This document shows positions 1 through 6,683 of a stretch of 16,961 nucleotides of DNA, in pieces; the first letter of the stretch is position 1; every line of letters begins with the position of its first letter. This stretch comes from Actinomycetota bacterium (GTDB taxonomy: Bacteria > Actinomycetota > Aquicultoria > Aquicultorales > Aquicultoraceae), in the NCBI GenBank assembly GCA_030017355.1, contig JASEIR010000026.1, forward strand, positions 1 through 16,961, in the 5' to 3' direction. Below the pieces are notes generated by a model. The model made no database searches, was not told the DNA's origin, and saw only the letters and a program-made list of their open reading frames with translations. The translations under genes and the position numbers were made by a program.

Positions 1-52
1 TTTTTAATTTTGAATTGCAATTTTGCATTTTGAATTTTGAATTTTGAATTTC
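1..52. repeat. AT-rich low-complexity tract of TTTTGAA units
   Basis: The stretch is built from imperfect tandem copies of TTTTGAA/TTTTGCA. Complementary sequence (AAAATGCAAAATTCAAAAT) recurs near 7686-7704, beside the same kind of short hairpin, so this looks like part of a dispersed non-coding repeat rather than a gene. Nothing coding is seen in it. It lies just upstream of hflX. Confidence 0.6.
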
Positions 53-57
53 TTTTA

Positions 58-104
58 GCGGCGGTCGGCGGTCTGCGGTCGGCGGTCAGGCTCCGAAGGA
101 GCCT
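58..104. repeat. GC-rich GGCGGTC repeats followed by a GAA-triloop hairpin
   Basis: Repeated CGGTCGGCGGTC units (about 60-87) are followed by a perfect 7-bp stem AGGCTCC-GAA-GGAGCCT at 88-104. No T-run follows, so it is not a classical intrinsic terminator on the plus strand. A related hairpin with compensatory differences sits at 7707-7721, suggesting a dispersed structured repeat. The block ends just upstream of the hflX reading frame and may have replaced its original 5' flank. Confidence 0.55.
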
Positions 105-136
105 ATAGCGGTGGTCGGAGTTCCAAGGAACAAGAA

Positions 137-142
137 GGGGAG
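137..142 (+). promoter_or_regulatory. Shine-Dalgarno sequence without a standard start codon (hflX)
   Basis: GGGGAG at 137-142 is a good ribosome binding site. Eight bases later, in the hflX frame, stands ATC (151-153) rather than ATG, GTG or TTG. The frame is open from 109, after a TAG at 106-108, through to hflX and contains no ATG, GTG or TTG before 232. This site therefore argues for an upstream, non-canonical start or a base error at 153. Confidence 0.4.
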
Positions 143-231
143 TTTATAAGATCAAGAAGTTCCAAGAAAATAATATAAAAACAGCTGAAAAAGCAATTGT
201 TGTTGGTGTTCAGCTTGGAAATGAATCTGAC

Positions 232-1290
232 ATGGAAGCTGAACATTCGCTTGATGAGCTTGAACAGCTTGTCTCAACAGCAGGCGGAGATGTAGTTTCT
301 CGTATTATTCAGCATAGGGATAAACCTCACGTTCGAACTTTTATAGGCCCTGGCAAGGCAGAAGAGATAAGGCAAATTGCAAGTTCGCTAAATGCACAAC
401 TTGTAGTTTTTGATAATGACCTATCGCCCTCGCAACAGAAAAACCTCGAAGATATCATTCCAGGCTGTAAAATAATCGACAGGACTGGAATCATCCTTGA
501 TATATTTGCCCAGCATGCGCATTCAGCTGAAGGTAAACTTCAGGTTGAGCTTGCTCAGCTGAACTATCTTTTGCCAAGGTTAAAGGGTATGTGGCAGCAC
601 CTTGAAAGATTGGGTGGCGGTATTGGAACAAGAGGACCTGGAGAAACCCAGCTCGAAACCGACAAGCGTATTATGAAAAAGCGAATCCAGCGCCTCACCA
701 AGGAGCTTGAGGAGCTTAAAAAAAACCGCTCAATTCAGCGCAAGAGACGCCAAAAACATGGTATTTTTAATGTTGCCCTCGTTGGATATACAAACGCGGG
801 TAAATCAACACTAATAAATGCTCTTACAGGCGCAGAAGTTCTAGTAGAGGATAAACTCTTTGCAACACTAGACTCAACAACACGAAAGCTCGATTATATA
901 GACGGAAAAGAGGTTGTTTTATCTGATACGGTTGGATTTATTAGAAAGTTGCCGCATCAGCTCATTGCTGCTTTTAGATCAACACTTGATGAAGTGAGAA
1001 TGGCTGATTTGCTGCTTCATGTCGTTGATGCTAGCCATCCGCAGATGGAGGCGCAAATTGAAGCTGTCGAAGACGTTCTAAAAACGCTGGAGGTAGATGA
1101 TAAACCACAAATCCTCGTCTTTAATAAGATTGATCTTACTAATGAAAGTGATCGTAAGCGCTTAAAGAAGCTTTATCCTGATAGCATCCTGGTATCGGCA
1201 AAACTTGATATTGGATTAAACGATATCCGCAGCCTAATCAAAGAATTTATAAACTCAAATAACAATGCAAGCAAGCGGTTGTTAAACTAG
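232..1290 (+). CDS. hflX: GTPase HflX (ribosome-associated), start uncertain
   Basis: HflX is a translational GTPase of the Obg-HflX superfamily that binds the 50S subunit and splits stalled or heat-stressed 70S ribosomes. Numbered from ATG 232 (352 aa), the HflX-specific glycine-rich signature GGGIGTRGPGETQLE is at about 128-142. A basic coiled helix follows at about 143-176, then the G domain: G1 GYTNAGKST (185-193), G3 DTVG (232-235), G4 NKID (298-301) and G5 SAK (322-324). The protein ends soon after G5, so it lacks the extra C-terminal domain of E. coli HflX. The frame continues upstream of 232 and encodes EKAIVVGVQLG (187-219), which matches the conserved N-terminal strand of HflX, so ATG 232 is probably too late. 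The better start is near ATC 151, after GGGGAG. The family call is secure; the 5' end is not. Confidence 0.93.
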   Translation: MEAEHSLDELEQLVSTAGGDVVSRIIQHRDKPHVRTFIGPGKAEEIRQIASSLNAQLVVFDNDLSPSQQKNLEDIIPGCKIIDRTGIILDIFAQHAHSAEGKLQVELAQLNYLLPRLKGMWQHLERLGGGIGTRGPGETQLETDKRIMKKRIQRLTKELEELKKNRSIQRKRRQKHGIFNVALVGYTNAGKSTLINALTGAEVLVEDKLFATLDSTTRKLDYIDGKEVVLSDTVGFIRKLPHQLIAAFRSTLDEVRMADLLLHVVDASHPQMEAQIEAVEDVLKTLEVDDKPQILVFNKIDLTNESDRKRLKKLYPDSILVSAKLDIGLNDIRSLIKEFINSNNNASKRLLN

Positions 1291-1368
1291 CGGTTGCTTA
1301 TTATGCGCAAGTTAGTCTAAGATAAACTCATATATCCCCCGTTCTTAGATTCCCCCAAGGAGGCTGGT

Positions 1369-1785
1369 ATGGCAAAAGGTAAAACAAACAAAAGCTTGCG
1401 TTCTGAGAGCATGGGCTTAGGTAATCTAGAAGCAAGCGTTCTACAAATTGTCTGGAGGCTTAACAAGGCTACCGTGAAAGACGTCTTTTTAGAGCTCTAT
1501 CCGCAGCGGAAATTAGCGTACACCACCATAATGACCGTGCTTCGGCGTCTGTCAGAGAAGGGTATTTTAAATCAGAACAAAAAGCTTAAAACCTATGTTT
1601 ATTCACCAAAGATAGGACAGGTTGAGCTGGCTCAGAATATCCTTGAAAGCGTAGTTAATAAATTCGAGGGAGTCTCTTTAGCAGATATCGTTATTAACCT
1701 TATTAGTAAAGGAAAGATGTCAAGGGAAGAACTTGATATTCTTGGGCTTGAATTAGACAGAATCAAGCAAGCTAAAACTTCCTAA
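1369..1785 (+). CDS. BlaI/MecI-family transcriptional repressor
   Basis: A 138-aa protein with the winged-helix DNA-binding domain of the BlaI/MecI/CopY family at about residues 18-80 ([12 protein letters not shown]...[18 protein letters not shown]), followed by a helical dimerisation tail. Family members repress beta-lactamase, copper or other stress genes and are often inactivated by proteolysis through a BlaR1-type membrane sensor. No BlaR1-like peptidase or beta-lactamase is nearby, so the target and the signal are unknown. The start is supported by AAGGAGG at about 1354-1361, about 7 bases before the ATG. It follows hflX by 78 bp on the same strand. It converges with lexA, and the two reading frames overlap by 14 bp at their 3' ends, leaving no room for a separate terminator. 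Confidence 0.85.
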   Translation: MAKGKTNKSLRSESMGLGNLEASVLQIVWRLNKATVKDVFLELYPQRKLAYTTIMTVLRRLSEKGILNQNKKLKTYVYSPKIGQVELAQNILESVVNKFEGVSLADIVINLISKGKMSREELDILGLELDRIKQAKTS

Positions 1786-2413
1786 TCAAACCAATTGCCT
1801 TACCAATAATCTTGGCATCAGCTGCAATAATTGGTTCCATTGATTTATTCTCAGGCTTTAAGACAATGCGATCGCCTTTTTTATAAAATCTTTTAACGGT
1901 TGCTTCATCGCCAAGCAAAGCAACAACGATATCGCCGTTATCAGCTGTTGGTTGCTGCTTAACAATAAGGTAATCGCCATCTAAAATTCCAGCTTCAATC
2001 ATGCTGCTTCCTTCAACCCTCAACATAAATGTGCCCTCGCTAGCCAATTCTGCCGGGAGGGCAAAGTTATCCTCTATATTTTCCTGAGCCAGCAGGGGAG
2101 AACCAGCTGCTACTCGCCCAACCAAAGGTACATTCCTAACTTTTTCTGGGTTTATACCTCTATCATTAAGACGAAAGTCAACAACCTCAAGCGCTCTTGG
2201 CTTGGTAGGGTCCCGCCTAATATAGCCTTTGCGCTCGAGTGCAGCTAAATGGCTGTGAACCGTAGAACTGGATGTAAGGCCAATAGCCTTTCCAATCTCT
2301 CTTATGGATGGCGGATATCCCTTACGGTTAATCTCTGAGAGAATAAAGTCTAAAACCTGCTGCTGACGTTTTGTTAAATTGGATCTGGTAGTTCGGATCA
2401 ATTCAACCCCCAT
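1772..2413 (-). CDS. lexA: SOS regulator LexA (self-cleaving repressor)
   Basis: LexA represses DNA-damage genes and is inactivated by RecA-stimulated autocleavage. The 213-aa protein has the N-terminal winged helix-turn-helix (about 12-70, including [21 protein letters not shown]). The C-terminal S24 peptidase fold has the Ala103-Gly104 cleavage site (VAAGSP), nucleophile Ser137 (GSSM) and general base Lys174 (TVKRF). All functional residues are present, so it should be an active SOS switch. The ATG at 2413 has no clear Shine-Dalgarno sequence; an internal TTG (encoding Leu5) preceded by GGGG is a less conserved alternative. A GAAC-N4-GTTY operator lies upstream at 2483-2496, consistent with autorepression. 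It is divergent from nrdR and convergent with the BlaI-like gene. Confidence 0.96.
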   Translation of the reverse strand: MGVELIRTTRSNLTKRQQQVLDFILSEINRKGYPPSIREIGKAIGLTSSSTVHSHLAALERKGYIRRDPTKPRALEVVDFRLNDRGINPEKVRNVPLVGRVAAGSPLLAQENIEDNFALPAELASEGTFMLRVEGSSMIEAGILDGDYLIVKQQPTADNGDIVVALLGDEATVKRFYKKGDRIVLKPENKSMEPIIAADAKIIGKAIGLIRKF

Positions 2414-2457
2414 ATTTGGTCATTAAACTAGCATCAAGCTTTTACTTAACCGCCTTA

Positions 2458-2486
2458 AATATAGCATAAAAAAATGCACCTGCAAA
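2458..2486 (-). promoter_or_regulatory. Putative lexA promoter
   Basis: On the minus strand, TATATT (2458-2463) is a near-consensus -10 element. TTTGCA (2481-2486), 17 bases upstream, is a weaker -35. The -35 overlaps the SOS box at 2483-2496, as expected for an autorepressed lexA promoter. The leader to ATG 2413 would be about 38 nt. Confidence 0.5.
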
Positions 2487-2496
2487 CATAGGTTCG
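2483..2496 (-). promoter_or_regulatory. LexA (SOS) box upstream of lexA
   Basis: Read on the minus strand the site is CGAACCTATGTTTG, fitting GAAC-N4-GTTY. It matches 12 of 14 positions of the Gram-positive/actinobacterial SOS consensus CGAACATATGTTCG. It lies over the probable -35 of lexA, so the repressor would block its own promoter. A weaker related sequence (GAATATGTTTTC, 2501-2512) is nearby. Confidence 0.65.
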
Positions 2497-2639
2497 CCTA
2501 GAATATGTTTTCGTCTTCTTAAGAGGCTAATGCTTTCGGTTGGTGAATGCTTCAGGTTGGTGAAAAATTAGCAAACATTTTTTTGGGCCGGTTTTGCAGC
2601 GGTAATGCAATTTTCGTAAAAATTTCTGGCTAAAACTTA

Positions 2640-2667
2640 TTGACCATACCATATATAGTGGTATACT
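2640..2667 (+). promoter_or_regulatory. Strong sigma-A promoter of nrdR
   Basis: TTGACC (2640-2645) and TATACT (2662-2667) each match 5 of 6 consensus bases and are 16 bp apart. Transcription would begin near 2674, about 67 bp before the nrdR ATG. An NrdR box fills the spacer between the two hexamers. Confidence 0.65.
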
Positions 2668-2693
2668 TAAGTTACAGGCCCAATATGTTGTGG
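2646..2693 (+). promoter_or_regulatory. Tandem NrdR boxes
   Basis: Box 1 lies in the imperfect palindrome ATACCATATATAGTGGTAT (2646-2664), between the -35 and -10. Box 2 is CCAATATGTTGTGG (2680-2693). With a shift of exactly 32 bp the segments ATATATAGTGG (2651-2661) and ATATGTTGTGG (2683-2693) match at 9 of 11 positions. NrdR is known to bind pairs of ACACWATATWKWGTGT-like boxes about three helical turns apart, which is this layout. Control by NrdR itself (autoregulation, possibly including downstream nrdD) is inferred. Confidence 0.7.
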
Positions 2694-2731
2694 ATAAACC
2701 TGTGGATAACCAGTTAATAAAATGCGGATAA
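2689..2731 (+). promoter_or_regulatory. DnaA box cluster in the nrdR leader
   Basis: TGTGGATAA at 2689-2697 and again at 2701-2709 are perfect copies of the 9-bp DnaA box (TTATCCACA on the other strand), in the same orientation and 12 bp apart. A third site, TGCGGATAA at 2723-2731, has one mismatch. The first overlaps NrdR box 2. E. coli nrdAB is known to carry DnaA boxes at its promoter, so replication-linked control of this operon is plausible. Three boxes alone do not make an origin. Confidence 0.6.
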
Positions 2732-2740
2732 GGTGCGATC

Positions 2741-3187
2741 ATGAGGTGCCCTTACTGCGGTTTTACTGATTCGAGGGTTGTGGATTCAAGACTTAACGAG
2801 CTAGGAGATGTCACAAGAAGAAGACGCGAATGCTTAAACTGCGGACGGCGATTTACAACCTTTGAAAAAGTAGATGAGATTCCGCTAACAGTAATAAAGA
2901 AGAATGGCGAAAGAGAGCCATTTAGCAGAAATAAACTTCTTGATGGCATATTAAGGGCACTTGTTAAAAGACAGGTATCTCGGGAAAGGGCAGAGCAAAT
3001 TGTAGATGAGATTGAGGCTAGCCTGAGAAACGACTTTAAGCGTGAGGTAACCTCAAAAGAGTTAGGAGAGATGGTTCTCAGGCAGCTAAGAGACATCGAC
3101 AAAGTAGCTTATATTCGCTTTGCCTCTGTTTACCGAGAGTTTAAAGACCTAGAAGAATTTACACAGGAGTTGAAAAAACTTAAGTAG
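2741..3187 (+). CDS. nrdR: Transcriptional repressor NrdR
   Basis: NrdR is the nucleotide-sensing repressor of ribonucleotide reductase genes; it reads ATP/dATP and binds paired NrdR boxes. The 148-aa length is typical. An N-terminal zinc ribbon has CPYC (3-6) and CLNC (31-34), followed by the conserved RRFTTFE (36-42). The ATP-cone domain covers about 49-139 (VIKKNGEREPFSRNKLLDGI...). A weak AAGGTG (2730-2735) precedes the ATG by 5 bases. Two NrdR boxes lie in its own promoter and a class III reductase gene follows 186 bp downstream on the same strand, so it probably controls itself and nrdD. The lexA/nrdR pairing is typical of Actinobacteria. Confidence 0.97.
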   Translation: MRCPYCGFTDSRVVDSRLNELGDVTRRRRECLNCGRRFTTFEKVDEIPLTVIKKNGEREPFSRNKLLDGILRALVKRQVSRERAEQIVDEIEASLRNDFKREVTSKELGEMVLRQLRDIDKVAYIRFASVYREFKDLEEFTQELKKLK

Positions 3188-3373
3188 TTGATATTACAGC
3201 AGAGACCTTGCAGGTCAAAAAATCGAATATTGAATACAGCAGCTATAACTTGCCAAATACTCAGTAATTTTGAAGCGATAGTTGGAGCACAAACAGAGGC
3301 AAGGCGATTTTAAAAGCAAAAAAGGAAGTCAAGGAGCGGTAAAGAGGTAGTAAGGAGGAGGTTTGTTCAAAAC

Positions 3374-5581
3374 ATGTCTGAGTTAGTTGTCACAGCAGAA
3401 GCCGAAGCAGGAGTTAAAGTTAGTAAAGTTAGCAATCAAGCAAAACCAGAGCGAGTTATTAACGTGGTCAAAACCTACCGTGAAGACGGCGATGCCACCG
3501 ACATCGCCCTTCTTGTCAGTACCACATCAAAATCAGAAATCAACATCTGGGATAAGTCCAAGATAGTTGATTCCCTCATCAAAGAAACCGGTGCAAGTGA
3601 GAGCTTAGCTACCGAGATTGCCAATGCTGTTGAGCGCAAGCTATTTGACAGCAATTTCAGCACAGTCACAACCAGTATTATCAGGGAGCTTGTTGACCTT
3701 GAGCTTCTCCAGAGAAATCTGACGATGATGCACAAGAAGCACTCTCACCTTGGCTTGCCCATGTTCGATGTCGAAGAGATTATTAGAAACGCGAACAAGG
3801 AAAACAGCAACACAACCCACAATCCGGAATCTATAAACCTAACACTTGCCGAAACAATCCTTAAAGAATTTGCTCTTAGGAAAGTGTTTAGCGAAGATGT
3901 GGCTCTGGCCCATCTAATGGGGGATATACACCTGCATGACTTAGGATTCATTATCCGTCCATACTGTGGAGGTCACTCACTTGAGTATATCAAGAAATAC
4001 GGTTTGTCTTTGCCCAATATAACCAGCACATCAAGGCCCGCAAAACATCCCGAAGTTTTAATTGGCCACATGGTTAAGATGGCTTCAAGTTTGCAAGCCC
4101 ATTATGCAGGTGCTGTAGGTTGGGAAGCCGTGAATATATTCTTTGCTCCTTACCTTGTAGGTAAAACTTATGAACATATCAAGCAACTTGCGCAGATGCT
4201 AATATACGAGTTTAATCAGCTGGCAGGTGCAAGGGGATCGCAGGTTACATTCACTGATTTTAACCTCTATTGGAATGTTCCAAAGCACTTTGCCAATACA
4301 CCTGCTATTGGGCCAGGCGGGGAATATACCGGCAAGACGTATAAGGATTATGAGAAGGAAGCGCAGGCATTTCTAAAAGCTATGTTTGAGGTATATCTTG
4401 AAGGAGATGCCAACGGCAAAACGTTTGTATTTCCTAAGCCACTGCTTCACATCAATGACGACTTTTTCAGAACTGAAGGCTGGCAAGAATTCCTCGAGTT
4501 GGCTTGTCTTGTTGCATCAAAGCAAGGCATTACTTACTTTGTCTTTGATCGTGGTGACGAGGTTACGGTCAGCCAGTGCTGCCGTTTGAAATTAAAACTT
4601 GGCGAGCAGGACCTTGAAGAAGCAAAGGCACCAGAGAAAATGCGCTTCTCTGCACTTCAAAATGTAACCATTAACCTGCCAAGGATTGCCTATAAAGCAC
4701 ATGGCAATGATGAGCTTCTCTTTGCAGAGCTTAATAAAACAATGGAGCTTGTAGCCAAAGCTCATATTCAAAAGAAGGCTTTCATTGGCGAACTCATGGA
4801 CCTTGGGCCTGATGGTCCGCTTGCAATGTTGTGTTCATCAAGAGATGGAGAGCCGTATCTTAGGATGGATAGATTAACTTACCTGTGCGGTCTGCTTGGC
4901 CTAAATGAGATGGTTCAAGCACATAAAGGTATTCAGCTGCATGAATCTGACGAGGCCCTAAAGTTTGGCCTAAAAATTGTCTCGCATATGAACCTTAAAT
5001 GCCGCCAGCTCTCTGAGCAGTATGGCATCAAACTGGTTCTTGAGGAATCTCCAGCCGAGTCTTCGGGATACCGCCTTGCAAAACTTGACATGAAATATTA
5101 TCCCGAGCAAACCAAGCGAGTAATTAAAGGGAATCTTGAGACAAAGGAATACTACTATACAAACAGCATTCACCTGTCAGTTGAAGCAGACGTTGACTAT
5201 GTTGAAAGAGTGCAGAAGCAAAGCCTGTTCCATCCATTAATAGAGGCTGGGGCTATCATACACATATGGCTAGGTGAAAAAGAGCCTTCACCAAAATCTA
5301 TTGAGAACTTTGTGCTTAAAACATTCCGAAATACACACGCGGAGCAGATAGCATTTAGCCCTGAATTTACTGTTTGCAATGATTGCAGGAAGACAAATCG
5401 AGGGCTTAGCGAAACTTGCCCAAGTTGCGGATCTGATAATGTCTATGGAATAACTCGCATTGTTGGCTATTACTCAAAGATCTCAACTTGGAATAAAGGT
5501 AAAACTGGCGAGCTTGTGGACAGAGTCAGAACAGGTCTAGAGACCGTCTCGCCCGTATCGGGCAATAGCTGCGGTTGTTAA
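3374..5581 (+). CDS. nrdD: Anaerobic (class III) ribonucleoside-triphosphate reductase NrdD
   Basis: This glycyl-radical enzyme reduces NTPs to dNTPs without oxygen. The 735-aa protein has an N-terminal ATP-cone-like region (about 28-118) with an atypical strand-rich stretch (about 38-60). The catalytic barrel carries the family segment DIHLHDLGFIIRPYC (184-198) and the Cys pair Cys402-Cys403 in SQCCRLKL, on the finger loop expected to hold the thiyl cysteine. The C-terminal zinc site is Cys668, Cys671, Cys682 and Cys685. The glycyl-radical Gly is most likely Gly698 (RIVGYY), followed by WNKGKTGELVDR. The protein ends in Cys-Gly-Cys (733-735). AAGGAGGAGG (3352-3361) is a strong but rather distant ribosome site, 12 bases from the ATG. 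A redoxin gene and nrdG follow, so a thiol reductant rather than formate is a reasonable inference. Confidence 0.95.
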   Translation: MSELVVTAEAEAGVKVSKVSNQAKPERVINVVKTYREDGDATDIALLVSTTSKSEINIWDKSKIVDSLIKETGASESLATEIANAVERKLFDSNFSTVTTSIIRELVDLELLQRNLTMMHKKHSHLGLPMFDVEEIIRNANKENSNTTHNPESINLTLAETILKEFALRKVFSEDVALAHLMGDIHLHDLGFIIRPYCGGHSLEYIKKYGLSLPNITSTSRPAKHPEVLIGHMVKMASSLQAHYAGAVGWEAVNIFFAPYLVGKTYEHIKQLAQMLIYEFNQLAGARGSQVTFTDFNLYWNVPKHFANTPAIGPGGEYTGKTYKDYEKEAQAFLKAMFEVYLEGDANGKTFVFPKPLLHINDDFFRTEGWQEFLELACLVASKQGITYFVFDRGDEVTVSQCCRLKLKLGEQDLEEAKAPEKMRFSALQNVTINLPRIAYKAHGNDELLFAELNKTMELVAKAHIQKKAFIGELMDLGPDGPLAMLCSSRDGEPYLRMDRLTYLCGLLGLNEMVQAHKGIQLHESDEALKFGLKIVSHMNLKCRQLSEQYGIKLVLEESPAESSGYRLAKLDMKYYPEQTKRVIKGNLETKEYYYTNSIHLSVEADVDYVERVQKQSLFHPLIEAGAIIHIWLGEKEPSPKSIENFVLKTFRNTHAEQIAFSPEFTVCNDCRKTNRGLSETCPSCGSDNVYGITRIVGYYSKISTWNKGKTGELVDRVRTGLETVSPVSGNSCGC

Positions 5582-5590
5582 TTGGATTTA

Positions 5591-5707
5591 GGGACGTTCC
5601 TACAATAGCTATGTTGCTTGCAAGCAATCGTAGTTGTTGTAGGAACGTCCCTTGTAGGTAGTTATTGTAGGAACGTCCCACTGTAGACCTGTAGGATAGA
5701 AACGTCC
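5591..5707. repeat. REP-like repeat cluster (GGGACGTTCCTACAA inverted and direct copies)
   Basis: GGGACGTTCCTACAA (5591-5605) and its exact reverse complement TTGTAGGAACGTCCC (5637-5651) form a 15-bp perfect stem. The loop contains a second 14-bp palindrome, TTGCTTGCAAGCAA (5614-5627). A further exact direct copy lies at 5665-5679 and a degenerate one, with a few extra bases, at about 5690-5707. Repeats with a GGGACGTTCC core resemble REP or transposase-end sequences of the REP-associated tyrosine transposase type; that link is from memory and unproven here. The cluster fills the gap between nrdD and the redoxin gene and could fold in the mRNA, attenuating or protecting the transcript. Confidence 0.75.
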
Positions 5708-5724
5708 ATCTTTAGGAGGATGTT

Positions 5725-5970
5725 ATGGGAGAGACAATAAAGGTATTTTGGAGAGAAAATTGCGCAAAGTGTCCAGCTGCAAAGGCACTTGTTTCTGATA
5801 GCAAGAAAGCAATATTTTACAACGTTGATGAGGTTGATGGCTTGGCGGAAGCTGCTTTCTATGGCGTGGTATCTACGCCATCCATTATTGTAACCGACGA
5901 TAGTGGCAAAGAGCTTGCGTCGTGGAGAGGAGAAGTCCCAAGCAGACAGGAGATTGAGAAATGGCTGTAA
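5725..5970 (+). CDS. Glutaredoxin/NrdH-like thiol redoxin
   Basis: A small (81 aa) thioredoxin-fold protein. The active-site CAKC (13-16) sits after the first strand (IKVFWREN), and the cis-Pro motif STPSII is at about 50-55, both as in glutaredoxins and NrdH. Start ATG 5725 is preceded by AGGAGG (5714-5719). It overlaps nrdG by 10 bp and follows nrdD, so it is probably the electron donor that re-reduces the NrdD active-site cysteines. Redoxin-dependent class III reductases are known, in contrast to the formate-using E. coli and T4 enzymes. It lacks obvious glutathione-binding features, but I cannot exclude a general thiol-reductase role. Confidence 0.8.
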   Translation: MGETIKVFWRENCAKCPAAKALVSDSKKAIFYNVDEVDGLAEAAFYGVVSTPSIIVTDDSGKELASWRGEVPSRQEIEKWL

Positions 5971-6683
5971 AAGACTTTGGCGTTAAAGGTATTTTGCCGC
6001 TTAGCATGCTTGATTGGGAAGGGCGCCTAGTGTCAACAATATTTTTAAGCGGCTGCAATTTGCGTTGCCCATTTTGCCACAACCCATCACTTGTTCTTGA
6101 AGATAAAGACCTGCCAGTTGTAACATCAGAGGAAATTCAGCACGTCTTAATTGAAAAGAGGGGATGGGTTGATGGTGTTTGTATCACTGGCGGTGAGCCA
6201 ACCATCAACAATGGTATCTTTGACTTGCTAGAGTTTATTAAAAGCCTAGGCTACCAGGTAAAACTTGATACAAACGCTACTAGACCAAACGTCCTTGCAG
6301 AACTCATTAACAGCTCTCTAGTAAGCGCTATAGCGGTTGATATTAAAACAAGCTTCCATAAATATTCATATGTTACGCAGCGGCCAGACCTATCGGATAG
6401 GGTAAAAAAAAGCATAGGTCTTTTAATTGAAGCTGAATCTAAAGATAAAGTAGAGGTTGAATTTAGAACAACTGTAGTGCCCACGTTTGTTGAAAAAGAC
6501 GATGTACTGCGTATTGCTAAATATCTAAAGGAGGCTGGGGCAAGACGCTATTATCTACAGCAATTTAATCCAAAAACAGTGATGGTACCGGCAATTAGCA
6601 GCATAAGGCCTTTTGATAAAGAGTTTTTAAGCGATCTTGCGGCAGAATCGTCTAAAATCGTGCCGACTTACTTGAGAAACTAA
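5961..6683 (+). CDS. nrdG: Anaerobic RNR-activating radical SAM protein NrdG
   Basis: NrdG uses a [4Fe-4S] cluster and S-adenosylmethionine to generate the glycyl radical on NrdD. The 240-aa protein has the radical-SAM motif CNLRCPFC (Cys32, Cys36, Cys39) and the SAM-binding GGEP (77-80), in the arrangement of the NrdG2/pyruvate formate-lyase-activase-like subfamily, which is longer than E. coli NrdG (154 aa). The start overlaps the end of the redoxin gene by 10 bp, with AGGAG about 9 bases upstream, indicating translational coupling. Its place beside nrdD makes the partner assignment firm. It is the last gene of the nrd block. Confidence 0.92.
   Translation: MAVKDFGVKGILPLSMLDWEGRLVSTIFLSGCNLRCPFCHNPSLVLEDKDLPVVTSEEIQHVLIEKRGWVDGVCITGGEPTINNGIFDLLEFIKSLGYQVKLDTNATRPNVLAELINSSLVSAIAVDIKTSFHKYSYVTQRPDLSDRVKKSIGLLIEAESKDKVEVEFRTTVVPTFVEKDDVLRIAKYLKEAGARRYYLQQFNPKTVMVPAISSIRPFDKEFLSDLAAESSKIVPTYLRN

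Noticed and set aside
2689..2731. Chromosomal or plasmid replication origin
   Set aside because: There are only three DnaA boxes, no AT-rich unwinding tract with further boxes, and no dnaA/dnaN nearby; a promoter-control role fits better.
2527..2742. Minus-strand 71-codon reading frame upstream of nrdR
   Set aside because: It covers the nrdR promoter, NrdR boxes and DnaA boxes, and its product looks like chance translation.
2752..3102. Long minus-strand reading frame inside nrdR
   Set aside because: It is the antisense of a well-conserved gene; Ser/Leu-rich product with no recognisable domain.
3204..3216. Hairpin GACCT-TGC-AGGTC after nrdR as a terminator
   Set aside because: Only 5 bp of stem and followed by A residues, not T, on the plus strand; nrdR and nrdD are probably co-transcribed.
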